Below, piece after piece: positions 18,651-30,471 of a stretch of DNA of 36,905 nucleotides; within the stretch, counting starts at the first letter, position 1; every line of letters starts with the position of its first letter. The stretch is taken from the NCBI GenBank assembly GCA_027456965.1, contig DAIDUA010000032.1, forward strand, positions 1 through 36,905, given 5' to 3'. Origin of the DNA: Alphaproteobacteria bacterium (GTDB lineage: Bacteria > Pseudomonadota > Alphaproteobacteria > Micropepsales > Micropepsaceae). Both the position numbers and the translations under genes were made by a program. Below the pieces are notes generated by a model. It was not told the origin of the DNA. It worked only from the letters and a program-made list of their open reading frames with translations, and did no database searches.

Positions 18651-21275
18651 CTAATGCAGCGCGCGGCTCGGAGCCTGCTCGATCTGGACATCGTCCGGCG
18701 AGGCCGAAAACTCCTGCCCGTTGACCGTGAGCCCGTTTTTCCCGGCACCGACTTTCACCTTGGCGCCATCGGTGATCGTTCCCTCCAACAGCAAATGCGC
18801 GAGCGGATCCTGCAGGCGACGCTGGATGACGCGCTTCAGAGGGCGCGCGCCGTAGACGGGATCGTAGCCGGCATTCGCCAACCATTCGCGCGCTTTGGCA
18901 TCCAGCGCGATCTCGATTTTCCGGTCTGCAACCAGATTTTGGAGGCGCACGATCTGGATGTCGACGATCTTGTCCATGTCGGCGCGGCTGAGCCGATGAA
19001 AAACGATGATCTCATCCAGCCGGTTGAGAAATTCCGGACGGAAATGCGCCCGCACAGCTGCCATCGCCTGAGCGCGTGCGGCCCGGGTGTCGTCTCCCGC
19101 AAGATATTCTGTGCCCAGGTTGGAAGTCAGGATAATGACCGTGTTCTTGAAATCCACCGTGCGGCCCTGCCCGTCCGTCAGACGACCATCGTCCAGCACC
19201 TGCAGCAGCACGTTGAAAACGTCCGCGTGGGCCTTTTCTACCTCGTCGAACAGGATAACCTGGTAGGGTCGCCGGCGTACGGCTTCGGTGAGCACGCCGC
19301 CCTCCTCATAGCCGACATAACCCGGCGGCGCCCCGATCAACCGCGCAACCGCGTGCTTCTCCATGAATTCGCTCATGTCGATGCGCACCATCGCGTTGTC
19401 GTCGTCGAACAGATAGGACGCCAGCGCCTTGGTCAGCTCTGTCTTGCCGACGCCGGTCGGGCCCAGGAACAGGAAAGACCCGATGGGGCGGTTGGGATCC
19501 TGCAAGCCAGCGCGCGCGCGGCGTACGGCGTTGGAAATGGCCCGCACGGCCTCATTCTGGCCAACCACGCGGCTTTCCAGAGCTTGCTCCATCTTCAGGA
19601 GCTTTTCGCGCTCGCCTTCCAGCATCTTGTCGACGGGAATGCCGGTCCAGCGTGAGACGACGCCTGCAATATGCTCCGGCGTCACGGCTTCCTTCACCAA
19701 ATCGGTATTCTGCTTTTCCTCGATCGCCTTCAGCTTACGTTCAAGATCGGGAATGACGCCGTAGGTCAGTTCACCGGCGCGCGCAAAATCGCCGCGGCGC
19801 TGGGCGATCTCGGCATCATGCAGCGCCTTGTCGAGTTTCTCCTTCAGACCCTGCACGTCCTGGACGGATTTCTTCTCTTCGTGCCACTTTGCGGCAAGCG
19901 CCGACGCATCCTGCTCAAGATCGGCAAGTTCCGCTTCGAGGGTCGCAAGGCGATCCTTCGACGCCTTGTCGGTCTCTTTCTTCAGCGCCTCGCGCTCGAT
20001 CTTGAGCTGCACGACGCGCCGGTCGAGTTCGTCCAGTTCCTCGGGCTTGGAATCCACCTGCATGCGCAGGCGGCTGGCCGCCTCGTCCATCAGGTCGATG
20101 GCCTTGTCCGGCAGGAAACGGTCTGTGATGTAGCGGTTGGACAACGTGGCCGCCGCGACGATGGCAGAATCCGTGATGCGCACACCATGGTGAACTTCGT
20201 ATTTCTCCTTCAAACCGCGCAGGATCGAGATCGTGTCTTCCACCGTCGGCTCGGATACAAACACGGGCTGGAACCGCCGCGCCAGCGCCGCGTCCTTCTC
20301 GATGTGTTTGCGGTATTCGTCGAGCGTCGTGGCACCTATGCAGTGTAATTCGCCGCGCGCCAAAGACGGCTTCAGCAAGTTGGACGCGTCCATCGCGCCC
20401 TCCCCTTTTCCGGCGCCGACCAGCGTATGCATCTCGTCGATAAAGAGGATGACCTTTCCTTCGGCCGCAGTGATCTCGCCAAGCACGGCCTTCAGCCGCT
20501 CTTCGAACTCACCGCGGTACTTTGCTCCGGCGATCAACGCACCCATGTCGAGCGACATCAGTCGCTTGTCGCGCAGGCTTTCCGGCACGTCGCCGTTGAC
20601 GATGCGCAAGGCCAGACCTTCGGCGATCGCCGTCTTGCCGACACCCGGTTCGCCGATCAACACGGGATTGTTCTTGGTACGGCGGGACAGCACCTGGATG
20701 GTGCGACGGATTTCCTCGGCGCGGCCGATCACCGGATCCAGCTTGCCGTTGCGAGCAAGCTCGGTGAGATCGCGGGCATATTTCTTCAGGGCGTCGTAGG
20801 CGTTCTCGGCGGTAGCGCTGTCCGCCGTGCGACCTTTGCGCAAATCGGCAATGGCCTTGTTGAGATTTTGCGGCGTAACGCCAGCGTCCGTCAAAATTTT
20901 CGCGGACGCCGTGCCCGTTGTCATGGTCAGCGCCAGCAACAGATATTCGGCGGTGACGAAGCTGTCTCCCGCCTTCTTCGCGGCCTGCTCGGCCGTGTCG
21001 AACACGCGCGCAGTTTCAGGCGCGAGGTAGACCTGCCCCGAGCCGGAGCCTTCGATCGTCGGAAGCTTGGCCAAGGTGCGCGCGATGCCGTCCCGCACCT
21101 GCTCCGGCTTGCCACCGACTGCGGCGATCAGGCGCGCCGCCAAGCCTTCCTCATCGTCGATGAGGACCTTCAGCAAATGCTCCGGAGTAAAATACTGGTG
21201 GTTGGAGCGCAGCGCCAATCCTTGGGCGGACTGCATAAAGCCGCGGGCGCGTTCAGTGAATTTCTCAATATCCAT
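18651..21275 (-). CDS. clpB: ClpB disaggregase chaperone
   Basis: Starts [38 protein letters not shown]; Walker [16 protein letters not shown] and [15 protein letters not shown]; middle coiled-coil domain. Confidence 0.97.
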   Translation of the reverse strand: MDIEKFTERARGFMQSAQGLALRSNHQYFTPEHLLKVLIDDEEGLAARLIAAVGGKPEQVRDGIARTLAKLPTIEGSGSGQVYLAPETARVFDTAEQAAKKAGDSFVTAEYLLLALTMTTGTASAKILTDAGVTPQNLNKAIADLRKGRTADSATAENAYDALKKYARDLTELARNGKLDPVIGRAEEIRRTIQVLSRRTKNNPVLIGEPGVGKTAIAEGLALRIVNGDVPESLRDKRLMSLDMGALIAGAKYRGEFEERLKAVLGEITAAEGKVILFIDEMHTLVGAGKGEGAMDASNLLKPSLARGELHCIGATTLDEYRKHIEKDAALARRFQPVFVSEPTVEDTISILRGLKEKYEVHHGVRITDSAIVAAATLSNRYITDRFLPDKAIDLMDEAASRLRMQVDSKPEELDELDRRVVQLKIEREALKKETDKASKDRLATLEAELADLEQDASALAAKWHEEKKSVQDVQGLKEKLDKALHDAEIAQRRGDFARAGELTYGVIPDLERKLKAIEEKQNTDLVKEAVTPEHIAGVVSRWTGIPVDKMLEGEREKLLKMEQALESRVVGQNEAVRAISNAVRRARAGLQDPNRPIGSFLFLGPTGVGKTELTKALASYLFDDDNAMVRIDMSEFMEKHAVARLIGAPPGYVGYEEGGVLTEAVRRRPYQVILFDEVEKAHADVFNVLLQVLDDGRLTDGQGRTVDFKNTVIILTSNLGTEYLAGDDTRAARAQAMAAVRAHFRPEFLNRLDEIIVFHRLSRADMDKIVDIQIVRLQNLVADRKIEIALDAKAREWLANAGYDPVYGARPLKRVIQRRLQDPLAHLLLEGTITDGAKVKVGAGKNGLTVNGQEFSASPDDVQIEQAPSRALH

Positions 21276-21376
21276 CTCTGCCTCTCAAGCCCAGGTCCAG
21301 GCCCTTGGTTAGCAGCCTAGGACAAGTCTTATCGATTTAGGCTACGGCCCCGTTAAGGGCGCCGCGTCCATATCGA

Positions 21377-21407
21377 CTATTTGGGAACTGAGAGGCAAAA
21401 GGACAAG
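21377..21407 (-). promoter_or_regulatory. Possible heat-shock (RpoH-type) promoter of clpB
   Basis: Minus strand reads CTTGTCC-N15-CCCAAATAG, about 100 nt upstream of clpB; imperfect match to CTTGAA / CCCATNT consensus. Confidence 0.4.
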
Positions 21408-21459
21408 GGGGGCGCAGAAACACCCAAATTTCCTTCCTTTTTGAGCAGAGAAGCCGAGG

Positions 21460-21996
21460 CTATTCCTGGCCGTCCCCCTCATTGCCGTCTTCGTCGCCGT
21501 CCGTTTCCTCATTCTGCCCTTCCGTTAATGAGAATGACGGTGCGCTGGTCGGTGCGCCTGGCGGTTGGACAAAGGGCTGATCGCCGGACCCGTTCGGCGG
21601 GCGATATTGGGCGTTGCCGTTATTTTGGCCGTTCTGCGCCTGATATTGCTGAGCCTGGGCCTGCGCGGCCGCCAAGATGCGATAATAGTGCTCGGCGTGC
21701 TGGAGGTAGTTCTCGGCCATGACCCGGTCGCCGGACGCGTTGGCGTCACGAGCGAGCTGCAGGTATTTCTCGTACACGTGCGAAGCCGAGCCGCGAATCT
21801 TGATCTCAGGGCCATTGGAATCATAGGTGCGGTTCGGGTTGTGCCCGTTGCCGCCACCGCCGCCGCCGCCACTACCGCTATGACCGTTATGACCGTTCTG
21901 CGGCCGACGGCCGCCTCTTCTCGAGCGTTTCACTGTTGCCCCTTTGGGTTCGGACGGCTGTATTCCGTCGCGCGGGTTACCATTTATCGCCGTCAA
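21460..21996 (-). CDS. DUF4167 family protein
   Basis: KRSRRGGRRPQNGHNGHSGSGGG..., then EIKIRGSASHVYEKYLQLARDANASGDRVMAENYLQHAEHYYRILAAAQ, the conserved DUF4167 core. Start codon uncertain. Confidence 0.85.
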   Translation of the reverse strand: MTAINGNPRDGIQPSEPKGATVKRSRRGGRRPQNGHNGHSGSGGGGGGGNGHNPNRTYDSNGPEIKIRGSASHVYEKYLQLARDANASGDRVMAENYLQHAEHYYRILAAAQAQAQQYQAQNGQNNGNAQYRPPNGSGDQPFVQPPGAPTSAPSFSLTEGQNEETDGDEDGNEGDGQE

Positions 21997-22202
21997 CTGC
22001 GCGCGCGCGTGCCGCGTTGCATTGAAAGCATCCAGACTTTGTCTTTCGCTATGTCCAAGGCGTGACGCGTCCGACGCGTCGTCTCCGCCGCAACAACCAC
22101 CATATCCATCGGTCGCTCGGCGGGGTGCCTTTCCCCGGTCCGGGAAACTAACGGTTCATCCTTGCTTTTCCAATACATTTTTCGCGCCAGCCCAAAGGTT
22201 CG

Positions 22203-22994
22203 CTACCGGCGCCCGGCGGTCAAAACACGCCGGATTCCCGCCAAATCGGCCGTTACCTCGGCTGTCTTAAGGCCGGCCTGGGCCAGGAGGATCGCCACAT
22301 CATCGCTCTGTCCGGCCCCAACTTCGACCAAAGCCAGCCCCCCTGGGCACAACAGACGGGCTATCTGCGGCGCCAAGGCGCGATAGGCCGACAACCCGTC
22401 AAGTCCGCCGTCCAGAGCCTGGACCGGCTCGTAGCAAGTTACCTCCGGCTGCAGGCCCGGTATGTCCGACGTTCTGATATAGGGAGGATTCGACAGGATC
22501 ACCTCGTAGGCCCCCCCGACCGCGTCGGCCCAATCTCCCCCGTGGACTTCGCATCGGCCGACAAGCCCGTGACGGACCACATTGTTGAGAGCAAAAGCAC
22601 GTGCTTCTTCAGATTTCTCAACGCCCAAGCCGTGTGCATTTACAAATTCGTTGAGGAACGCGATGAGCAGGCATCCGGTCCCGGTGCCCAGATCGAGGAC
22701 GTTCAGCGGGGCAACCCGGTCCGGGAAAGCGGCCAGCGCCGCTTCGATCACCGTCTCGGTCTCAGGACGGGGAATCAGGACCCCGGGACCGACTTCGAAA
22801 TCCAGGCTCCAGAACTCCTTGTGGCCGGTGATGTACGCAAGAGGCTCCCGCGCGGCTCGGCGAGCGACGAAGGACTCAAAAAGGGCCTCGTCGCCGCCGC
22901 TATGCGCCCACAGCACCCGAGCGTCGAGGCGCGGATTGTCGATTCCCGCGGCGGCAAGGCGGCGCACCGCGCCGACGACCAGCGGATCACTCAC
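22203..22994 (-). CDS. prmC: Release factor glutamine methyltransferase
   Basis: [17 protein letters not shown] and catalytic NPPY in [14 protein letters not shown]; overlaps prfA. Confidence 0.94.
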   Translation of the reverse strand: MSDPLVVGAVRRLAAAGIDNPRLDARVLWAHSGGDEALFESFVARRAAREPLAYITGHKEFWSLDFEVGPGVLIPRPETETVIEAALAAFPDRVAPLNVLDLGTGTGCLLIAFLNEFVNAHGLGVEKSEEARAFALNNVVRHGLVGRCEVHGGDWADAVGGAYEVILSNPPYIRTSDIPGLQPEVTCYEPVQALDGGLDGLSAYRALAPQIARLLCPGGLALVEVGAGQSDDVAILLAQAGLKTAEVTADLAGIRRVLTAGRR

Positions 22995-24073
22995 GTCGCG
23001 TCCGCTTCCAGCTCGGCAAGCCTGCTTGCCTGGTCTTCGGTGACCAGCGCGTCGACGATATCTCCCAGCTCGTCGCCCGAAATGATCCTATCGAGCTTGT
23101 AAAGCGTCAGGTTGATTCGGTGATCGGTTACCCGGCCCTGCGGGAAATTATAGGTGCGGATGCGCTCCGAACGATCGCCCGAACCAACCATGCTCTTCCG
23201 ATCGGCGGCACGGGCGCTGTCGACGCGGTGACGTTCCATCTCATAAAGCTTTGCCTTCAGCATCTTCATCGCCTGGGCCTTGTTCTTGTGCTGGGATTTT
23301 TCCGTCTGCTGGGCAATAGCGATTCCCGTCGGCAGGTGGGTGATACGCACTGCGCTTTCGGTCTTGTTGACATGCTGGCCGCCGGCGCCTTGCGCGCGAT
23401 AGACGTCGATCCGCAAATCCTTGTCGTTGATGACGACATCGACATCCTCCGGCTCCGGCAAGACGGCAACGGTGGCGGCCGACGTGTGGATACGCCCGTT
23501 CGCTTCGGTGGCGGGCACGCGCTGCACACGATGCACGCCGCTCTCGAATTTCAGCTTGGCATAGACGCCGGTGCCAACGACGTCGAGGGTCGCATCCTTG
23601 ATTCCCCCAAGGTCGCTTTCGCTCATGGACATCAGTTCGGTGCGCCAGCCCTGAAGCTGACAATACCGCTGATACATGCCCAGTAGGTCGGCCGCAAACA
23701 GCGCCGCTTCATCCCCGCCGGTGCCGGCCCGGATTTCAACGATGGCTGACGAGTCATCGGCGGCGTCCTTGGGAAGAAGCTTCAGTTTCAGTTCATGTTC
23801 GAGCGATTCAAGCCGCGATTTCAGGTCGACACGTTCCTGTTCGGCCAGCGCGCGCATTTCGGTTTCGATCGATGGGTCGTTCACAAGGGTATCCGCTTCG
23901 GCGAATTGTTTTTCCGCGGAGCGATAGGACTCCACCGCCGCGATCACAGGTGCGAGTTCGGCGTGTTCCTTCGACAGCTTCACATAGCCGGCCCCCGCCA
24001 CGCCCGACGAGAGCTCCGCTTCGATCGCATGAAAGCGATCCAACAGACGTTCGAGTTTGGCCGTGGGAATCAT
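22991..24073 (-). CDS. prfA: Peptide chain release factor 1
   Basis: GGQ motif in [50 protein letters not shown]. Confidence 0.97.
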   Translation of the reverse strand: MIPTAKLERLLDRFHAIEAELSSGVAGAGYVKLSKEHAELAPVIAAVESYRSAEKQFAEADTLVNDPSIETEMRALAEQERVDLKSRLESLEHELKLKLLPKDAADDSSAIVEIRAGTGGDEAALFAADLLGMYQRYCQLQGWRTELMSMSESDLGGIKDATLDVVGTGVYAKLKFESGVHRVQRVPATEANGRIHTSAATVAVLPEPEDVDVVINDKDLRIDVYRAQGAGGQHVNKTESAVRITHLPTGIAIAQQTEKSQHKNKAQAMKMLKAKLYEMERHRVDSARAADRKSMVGSGDRSERIRTYNFPQGRVTDHRINLTLYKLDRIISGDELGDIVDALVTEDQASRLAELEADAT

Positions 24074-24128
24074 GACTGCATCTCACCCACCCACGCCGGG
24101 GAGGCAAAAACGGGCGCATAATGCATCG

Positions 24129-25259
24129 CTACTGCGCGGCTTCGAGAGTCTTGCCGCGCGTCGCCTCTATCTCCGCAGCTTTCTTTTCGCAGAGATCAAC
24201 GATGTGCTCCACGAGATCCTTGTTGTCGAGGCGATAGGCGATCTCGCCGTTCAGATAAATCTGGCCGTGGCCCTTGCCGGCGCCGCCCCCGGTGAAGCCC
24301 AGATCTGTTTCCCGCGCCTCGCCCGGCCCGTTCACCACGCAGCCGATGATCGAGAGCGACATCGGCGTGGTGATGTGCTTGAGGCGATCCTCCAGAAGCT
24401 TCACCGTCTCGATCACGTTGAATCCCTGGCGCGCGCAGGACGGGCAGGAAATGATGTTCACGCCGCGATGGCGCAGGTTCAGCGATTTCAGGATGTCGAA
24501 GCCGACACGGACTTCTTCCTCCGGCTCGGCGGAGAGCGAAACGCGAATGGTGTCGCCGATGCCGCTCCACAACAGCATGCCCATGCCAATCGAGGATTTT
24601 ACCGTGCCGGAGATCATGCCGCCTGCTTCGGTGATGCCCAGATGGAGTGGGCAATCAATTACTTCGGCCAGCGCCTGATAGGCGGCCACGGCAAGGAACG
24701 GATCTGAGGCCTTCACCGAAATCTTGTATTCGCGAAAGTCGTTGTCATCGAGAATCTTGGCGTGGCTGAGAGCGCTCTCCACCATCGCTTCGGGGCACGG
24801 TTCGCCGTAGCGCTCAAGCAGATCCTTCTCGAGCGAGCCTGCGTTGACGCCGATTCGCATCGAGCAGTCGTGATCCTTCGCCGCCTTGACGACATCCCTC
24901 ACGCGCTGCGCGCTGCCAATGTTGCCTGGATTGATGCGCAGACAGGCGGCACCCGCCTCCGCCGCTTCGATAGCGCGCTTGTAATGGAAGTGGATGTCGG
25001 CGACGACGGGAATTGGCGACGCCTTGCAGATCGCCTTCATCGCGGCCGTGGCGTCTTCGTCGGGGCACGAGACGCGCACGATGTCGGCACCAGCCTCCGC
25101 CACGCGACGAATCTGATCGATCGTGCCGCGAACGTCGGACGTAACCGTGTTGGTCATGGTCTGCACGCTGATCGGGGCATCGCCACCGACGGCCACGGGA
25201 CCCACGTGAATCTGCCGGGATTTACGCCGGTAAATATCGCGATACGCTCGTATGCTCAT
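24129..25259 (-). CDS. ispG: 4-hydroxy-3-methylbut-2-enyl diphosphate synthase
   Basis: [74 protein letters not shown]. Confidence 0.97.
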   Translation of the reverse strand: MSIRAYRDIYRRKSRQIHVGPVAVGGDAPISVQTMTNTVTSDVRGTIDQIRRVAEAGADIVRVSCPDEDATAAMKAICKASPIPVVADIHFHYKRAIEAAEAGAACLRINPGNIGSAQRVRDVVKAAKDHDCSMRIGVNAGSLEKDLLERYGEPCPEAMVESALSHAKILDDNDFREYKISVKASDPFLAVAAYQALAEVIDCPLHLGITEAGGMISGTVKSSIGMGMLLWSGIGDTIRVSLSAEPEEEVRVGFDILKSLNLRHRGVNIISCPSCARQGFNVIETVKLLEDRLKHITTPMSLSIIGCVVNGPGEARETDLGFTGGGAGKGHGQIYLNGEIAYRLDNKDLVEHIVDLCEKKAAEIEATRGKTLEAAQ

Positions 25260-25280
25260 GACAACCTTCCGCCGAACGCC

Positions 25281-26324
25281 TTAGCCAGGCCGGCCGTTAT
25301 TGTAACGATCCATGACCGACTGTGGATCGAGAGAGAGAGCCTCGACAGTCTCACCACCCTTGCCGAGAAGCCCCATCGACATGCCGTCCAGATCAAGTTC
25401 GACCGCCCCGGCATCCGAGGTGGTTAACGTCAGACCGACAAGATTGGGCACGCGATAGGTGTCGCCGGGCTTCAGCGTGCGGTTGATATAGACCATACCA
25501 TCCGGCCCCTCGACGAGAATCCGGGCCGCTTGCCGGGCGCGCAGGATGACCCGCGCGTTTTTGTTCTGCTCACCATAGACCTGGCCTTGCGGCAGAGGCG
25601 CGGCAGGTACACCGGAAGGCTGAAGTCCGGCGGCAGAGCCATTGTTGTCCGCAGGCGCTGGCGCCGCGGGTGCCGTTTGTTGGCCCGCCGTAGCTTGTGT
25701 TGCCGGCAACTGCGGCGCCAGCGTGCCGGTGAAGCCCGTTTGCGCCGGCGTTACCGGCGCCGGTTGAACAACAATGGGCTTGGGATGCGCGATGACCGGT
25801 TTGGGCGCCAATTGCTGCGGCGGCGGTGCGGTTATGGGCTCGTTGAGCATGCGATCCGCAGAGGTAGCAAGTTGATAGGCGCCGTAAAGAACGAGCACCA
25901 GCACTACGCCTGCAATAACCTTCCAGCCCTGCGGCAGCCGGCGGTGTTCGTCTTCATCAATGACGGTGACCGTCGGGGTGGTCTCGTCGGTGCGGCCTGC
26001 GATCTCGGCCTTGAACCGTTCGACGCATTGGACCGCGTCGAGCCCAAGATAGTCCGCATACGACCGCACGAAACCCACGGCGTAGGTACGGCCGGGCAAG
26101 GCCTCGATACGGTCTTCTTCCAACGCTTCCAGATGGTCCTTGCGAATCTTCAGAACCCGAGAGACCGTCGCAAGATCGTCGCCGCGCCGCAGCCGCGCCG
26201 CGTGGAGATCCTGGCCGACAGTCTCCAGCGGCGCATCGAGGTCGCCGGAAATTTCGCGCAGATGAATACGACGGCGGTTGAGCCCACCCTCTTCATCCAA
26301 TGTCAGGCGCGTGACTTTTGTCAT
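25281..26324 (-). CDS. RodZ-like protein (HTH, TM, C-terminal DUF4115-like domain)
   Basis: LHAARLRRGDDLATVSRVLKIRKDHLEALEEDRIEALPGRTYAVGFVRSYADYLGLD; TM WKVIAGVVLVLVLYGAYQLA; Pro/Ala/Gln-rich linker. Alternative TTG start at 26333. Confidence 0.85.
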   Translation of the reverse strand: MTKVTRLTLDEEGGLNRRRIHLREISGDLDAPLETVGQDLHAARLRRGDDLATVSRVLKIRKDHLEALEEDRIEALPGRTYAVGFVRSYADYLGLDAVQCVERFKAEIAGRTDETTPTVTVIDEDEHRRLPQGWKVIAGVVLVLVLYGAYQLATSADRMLNEPITAPPPQQLAPKPVIAHPKPIVVQPAPVTPAQTGFTGTLAPQLPATQATAGQQTAPAAPAPADNNGSAAGLQPSGVPAAPLPQGQVYGEQNKNARVILRARQAARILVEGPDGMVYINRTLKPGDTYRVPNLVGLTLTTSDAGAVELDLDGMSMGLLGKGGETVEALSLDPQSVMDRYNNGRPG

Positions 26325-26374
26325 CGATTGCAAAAAACCTACACAAGCCGCGCAAAGCGCAGTGGATTCAATAC

Positions 26375-26403
26375 ATTATATCGCTTCCATTACTAACCGA
26401 AAA
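26375..26403 (-). promoter_or_regulatory. Promoter candidate for the rodZ-like/ispG genes
   Basis: Consensus TATAAT on the minus strand (ATTATA at 26375-26380), about 50 nt upstream of the rodZ-like start; -35 element weak. Confidence 0.45.
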
Positions 26404-26861
26404 TCGACAGGCAAACCACCGAAAACCGCTATTTTTTGGTTTCCGTCACGGCCCGGACGTATTTGTCCTCCTTGCCGGAGTTTGAGCCAGACGTCTACTT
26501 TGTGCCGTTGCCTGTTGCGAATCTTGGCCTAGCCGGCGCCGCTCCGTTTGATAAATCGCCGGCCGAAACCTGTTCCGTACCGGACGATGTTGTTTTTTCA
26601 CCCGCATCGATCTCATCCCATGGAGGACCGACACGTCAGCGGTCCTGCTCAGGCGTCCAACTCGGGAGTAAACCAATCTTGATAAGCGGCCAGCGGCGGC
26701 ATCTGGGATGTAGCAACAATCCAGCTAGTAACCAATGAACGTAACCTATCTTTCGGTCAATCCATAACCCATTGTAATTACTGCGGATTGCGCTTGCGAT
26801 GCGTCTTTCCAACCGGCATCGAGGTTCTCGGCTTTCTCGTCACAGCCACCGGCCGACCACC

Positions 26862-29129
26862 CTATTTCAGCAAAACGCCGCGCTCGGCCGCAAAGGCGGC
26901 GAGCCTAGTGCGCAGGGAATGGTCAGTCCGTCCACACAATTTGTCGACGAAGACCGAGATTTCCCCGTAATTAAGACTGCGGATCATCATTTTTACAGGG
27001 CCGATTTGGCCCGGCGACATGGAAAGTGTCCGAAGGCCAAGCCCAATCAAGGCCATAGCGTCTAACGGCCGGCCGGCCATCTCGCCGCAAAGCGATACCT
27101 CGCCGCCACCTTCCGCCGCGCTCGTGATGATCTGCCGGATCAAGGTGAGCGCGGCCGGATTCAGAGTATCGTAGCGGCGCGCCACGCGCGGATTGGTCCG
27201 ATCCACGGCGAATGCCAGCGACAGAAGATCATTCGACCCGATTGAAACGAAGTCCGCGCTACGCATGATCTGGGGCAGCATGAACGCCAAGGCTGGCACC
27301 TCCAGCATGGCTCCCACCAGAACTTGGCGCGGCTGCGGTTTGGCGAGAGTGCGCGCCCGCTCCATCTCTCGGTCTATAAGCGCGCGCGCGGCGTTGAATT
27401 CTGAGACATCACTGACCATCGGCAGAAGAATGCGCAACACCTTCCCGGCGGCGGCGGTAAGCAGCGCGCGCGCCTGATAACGAAGGAGCGCCGGACGGTC
27501 CAGCGCAATGCGGATCGCCCGCCAGCCAAGGGCTGGATTTTCTTCCCGCTCCCATCGCGCATAAGGCAGAACCTTGTCGCCACCGAGATCGAGGGTGCGA
27601 AACACGACGAGTTTGTCGCCGGCGGCATCCAGGACTTCCTTGTAGAAGGCGATCTGGTCCGCCAGACGGGGCATCGTCTCGCCAATCATAAACTGCAGCT
27701 CTGTGCGGAACAGGCCGATCCCATCGGCGCCGGATTCATGCAAATGGGGCATGTCGAGCAGCAGGCCGGCGTTCATCAGAAGCCTGATGTGCACGCCATC
27801 CTTGGTCACGGCGGGCATGTCGCGGACGCTGGCGAATTGCGCAACGCGATGGGCACGCAGCGTTCGTTTCGCTTCGAACGCGGCGACGATCTCTTCCGCG
27901 GGACGCAGATGCACCTCGCCGGCCTCGCCATCGACCACAATCGAATCGCCCGCTCGCGCGGCATCCGTGACACCTTCGGCGGACCCCACCAGCGGCAAGC
28001 CCATGGCGCGTGCGACGATGGCGACATGCGAGGTGAGAGCGCCTTCTTCCAGCACAAGCGCGAGCAGCCGATCGCGGCCGTAGTCAAGCAGTTCCGCAGG
28101 CCCCATGGCGCGTCCGACCAAGACGGCATCCTCGGGCAAATCCCGCACCGTACCGTGACCGTCGCCGGATAGATGGCGCAGCAGACGCCGCGCCAGATCG
28201 TCGAGATCATGGGCACGCTCGCGCAAGATAGCATCACCAAAGCGGCTCACGCGCAGGCGCATCTCGTCCTGCACGCGTTCGACGGCCGCCTCGGCCGTAA
28301 GGCCTGTACGCACGGCATCGCGCATGCGTTGGCGCCAGCCCTGGTCATGTGCGAACAAGCGATAGGCTTCGATGACCTCGCGGCTCTCGCCCGTCAAATC
28401 GAGTTCGCTGGAATCCAGCATATGGTCGACGGCATCGCGCAGGCTGCCAATGGCCTCCTCCAGGCGGACGAGTTCCTCCTGCGGATTGTCGGCGATCATG
28501 CGCTCGACCTTCACGCGGGGCTCGTGCAGAACGACGTGACCGACGGCGACGCCTTCCGACAGACCCTCGCCGCGGAATTTGCGTGGCCGGTCTGGACGCA
28601 GTTCCGGCTCGTCCAGTTCTGCGATGTTGAACAGGCCGCCCTGCGCCACGACTTCCGCCAGCACCATGGCGACGGTCTGCAGCGCCTCGACTTCTTCTTC
28701 GGCATACTGGCGCGCGGCGCGATTTTGTACCGTCAGCACGCCGAACACCTGCCCGCCGCGCACGATCGGAACGCCGAGGAACGCATGGTAGGGATCTTCC
28801 CCGGTCTCCGGGCGATACGAAAAGTGCGGGTCGCTTGGCGCATCGCTGAGATTGACCGCTTCTCCTGTCTCGGCGACGAGACCAACCAGGCCCTCGCCCT
28901 CCTTCATGCGCGTGCGGTGGACAGCGGCAGGATTCAAGCCTTCGGTGGCAAACAGTTCCAGCGTCTTGCCGGCGCGGCGCAGGTAGATCGAGCAGACCTC
29001 CGCCACCATGTTCGCGGCGATGACGGTAACGAGCTTGTCGAGGCGCGTCTGGGCGCTCGTTTGCTCGGCCATGATCTCGCGCAACCGGCGCAGGAGGACG
29101 CGCGGGCCGCCGGCGGCGACCGGCGGCAT
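26862..29129 (-). CDS. ptsP: PTS-Ntr enzyme I (GAF domain + PTS EI)
   Basis: N-terminal GAF-type region, ALTSHVAIVARAMGLPLVGSAEGV (phospho-His domain), GIGLFRTELQFM, SLCGEMAGRPLDAMALIGLGLRTLSMSPGQIG. Confidence 0.95.
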   Translation of the reverse strand: MPPVAAGGPRVLLRRLREIMAEQTSAQTRLDKLVTVIAANMVAEVCSIYLRRAGKTLELFATEGLNPAAVHRTRMKEGEGLVGLVAETGEAVNLSDAPSDPHFSYRPETGEDPYHAFLGVPIVRGGQVFGVLTVQNRAARQYAEEEVEALQTVAMVLAEVVAQGGLFNIAELDEPELRPDRPRKFRGEGLSEGVAVGHVVLHEPRVKVERMIADNPQEELVRLEEAIGSLRDAVDHMLDSSELDLTGESREVIEAYRLFAHDQGWRQRMRDAVRTGLTAEAAVERVQDEMRLRVSRFGDAILRERAHDLDDLARRLLRHLSGDGHGTVRDLPEDAVLVGRAMGPAELLDYGRDRLLALVLEEGALTSHVAIVARAMGLPLVGSAEGVTDAARAGDSIVVDGEAGEVHLRPAEEIVAAFEAKRTLRAHRVAQFASVRDMPAVTKDGVHIRLLMNAGLLLDMPHLHESGADGIGLFRTELQFMIGETMPRLADQIAFYKEVLDAAGDKLVVFRTLDLGGDKVLPYARWEREENPALGWRAIRIALDRPALLRYQARALLTAAAGKVLRILLPMVSDVSEFNAARALIDREMERARTLAKPQPRQVLVGAMLEVPALAFMLPQIMRSADFVSIGSNDLLSLAFAVDRTNPRVARRYDTLNPAALTLIRQIITSAAEGGGEVSLCGEMAGRPLDAMALIGLGLRTLSMSPGQIGPVKMMIRSLNYGEISVFVDKLCGRTDHSLRTRLAAFAAERGVLLK

Positions 29130-29165
29130 CAGGCGTCTCCTAGCATGCGGCGCGAGTCGGTCATG

Positions 29166-30389
29166 CTATGCCGCATCCAGTTCGTAGGCCGAGTGCAGCG
29201 CCCGAACCGCAAGTTCTACGTACTCCTCGGCAATCAGAACGCTTACCTTGATCTCGGATGTGGAGATCACCTGGATATTGATGCCCTTGTCCGAAAGCGT
29301 ACGGAACATGGTCTGCGCCACGCCGGGATGAGCACGCATGCCGATGCCGATGATCGAGACCTTGGCCACATTCGCATCGGAAGTGATCTCCCGGTAGCCG
29401 ATCGACGGACCAGCCTTCTCCAAGGCGTCGAGCGCGCGGGTCAGCTCGCTGCGCGCACAGGTGAAGGTCAGATCGGTTCGGCGGCCGTCCTCCGAGACGT
29501 TCTGAACGATCATGTCGACGTTGACCCCGGAATCGGCCAGCGGGCCGAAGATCGCTGCGGCAATGCCGGGGCGGTCCGGGATTTTCATCAGAGAAATCTT
29601 GGCTTCGTCGCGCGAATAGGCGATGCCGGTGACCGGTTTCTTTTCCACGATGTCTTCCTCGTCGCACAGAAGCGTGCCGCCCGCGTCCGGGGCGAAGCTC
29701 GACAGGACGCGCACAGGCACGCGGTAAAGCATAGCGATCTCGACCGAGCGCGTCTGGAGCACTTTGGCCCCCAGAGACGCCATCTCGAGCATTTCTTCAA
29801 AGGCGATTTTTTCCAGCCGCCGCGCCTTGGGTACGATGCGCGGATCGGTGGTGTAGACGCCATCGACGTCGGTGTAGATGTCGCAGCGGTCGGCTTTGAT
29901 CGCCGCGGCTACCGCGACGGCGCTGGTGTCGGAGCCACCGCGACCAAGGGTGGATATGCGGTTGTCGGACGCGATACCCTGGAAGCCGGCGACCACCGCA
30001 ACCTGCCCCTGGCCCAGCCGTTCGTTCAGCAACGTGGAATCGATGCCCTCAATCCGGGCCGAACCGTGCATGGCCGAGGTACGGATCGGAATTTGCCAGC
30101 CCATCCATGAGCGCGCCGAGACACCGATGGCACCCAAGGCCACCGCAAGCAATCCCGCCGTCACCTGCTCGCCCGAGGCAACGACCACGTCGTATTCGCG
30201 GGCGTCGTGAAGGGCCGAGAGTTCGCGCGTCCAGCCGACCAGCTTGTTGGTCTCCCCGGCCATGGCCGAAACGACCACCGCAACCTGATGGCCGCGCGAC
30301 ACTTCTTTGGCGACCAGTCCTGCGACATGGCGGATGCGATCCAGGTCGGCCACCGAGGTACCGCCGAATTTCATCGCAATCTTTGCCAT
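29166..30389 (-). CDS. lysC: Aspartate kinase
   Basis: [62 protein letters not shown]-terminal ACT domains. Confidence 0.96.
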   Translation of the reverse strand: MAKIAMKFGGTSVADLDRIRHVAGLVAKEVSRGHQVAVVVSAMAGETNKLVGWTRELSALHDAREYDVVVASGEQVTAGLLAVALGAIGVSARSWMGWQIPIRTSAMHGSARIEGIDSTLLNERLGQGQVAVVAGFQGIASDNRISTLGRGGSDTSAVAVAAAIKADRCDIYTDVDGVYTTDPRIVPKARRLEKIAFEEMLEMASLGAKVLQTRSVEIAMLYRVPVRVLSSFAPDAGGTLLCDEEDIVEKKPVTGIAYSRDEAKISLMKIPDRPGIAAAIFGPLADSGVNVDMIVQNVSEDGRRTDLTFTCARSELTRALDALEKAGPSIGYREITSDANVAKVSIIGIGMRAHPGVAQTMFRTLSDKGINIQVISTSEIKVSVLIAEEYVELAVRALHSAYELDAA

Positions 30390-30471
30390 AGGTCCTGCCC
30401 GTTTGCGCGTCTGCCTTTCGCGGGTCATACATAGACGGCACTTCGTTCCTGCTCAACGCCGAAAGAGGTTC

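Noticed and set aside
21500-21950. Gly/Asn/Gln-rich low-complexity tracts in the DUF4167 protein as a possible repeat element
   Set aside because: Low-complexity tails are usual for DUF4167 proteins; no DNA-level tandem repeat seen.
22064-22080. Tandem palindromes GACGCGTC-C-GACGCGTC between DUF4167 and prmC
   Set aside because: Short and GC-rich; easily expected by chance in this composition, and no promoter link was evident.
28173-30110. 645-aa plus-strand ORF opposite ptsP and lysC
   Set aside because: Shadow ORF of GC-rich coding DNA; both ptsP and lysC on the minus strand have clear family motifs, while this translation has none.
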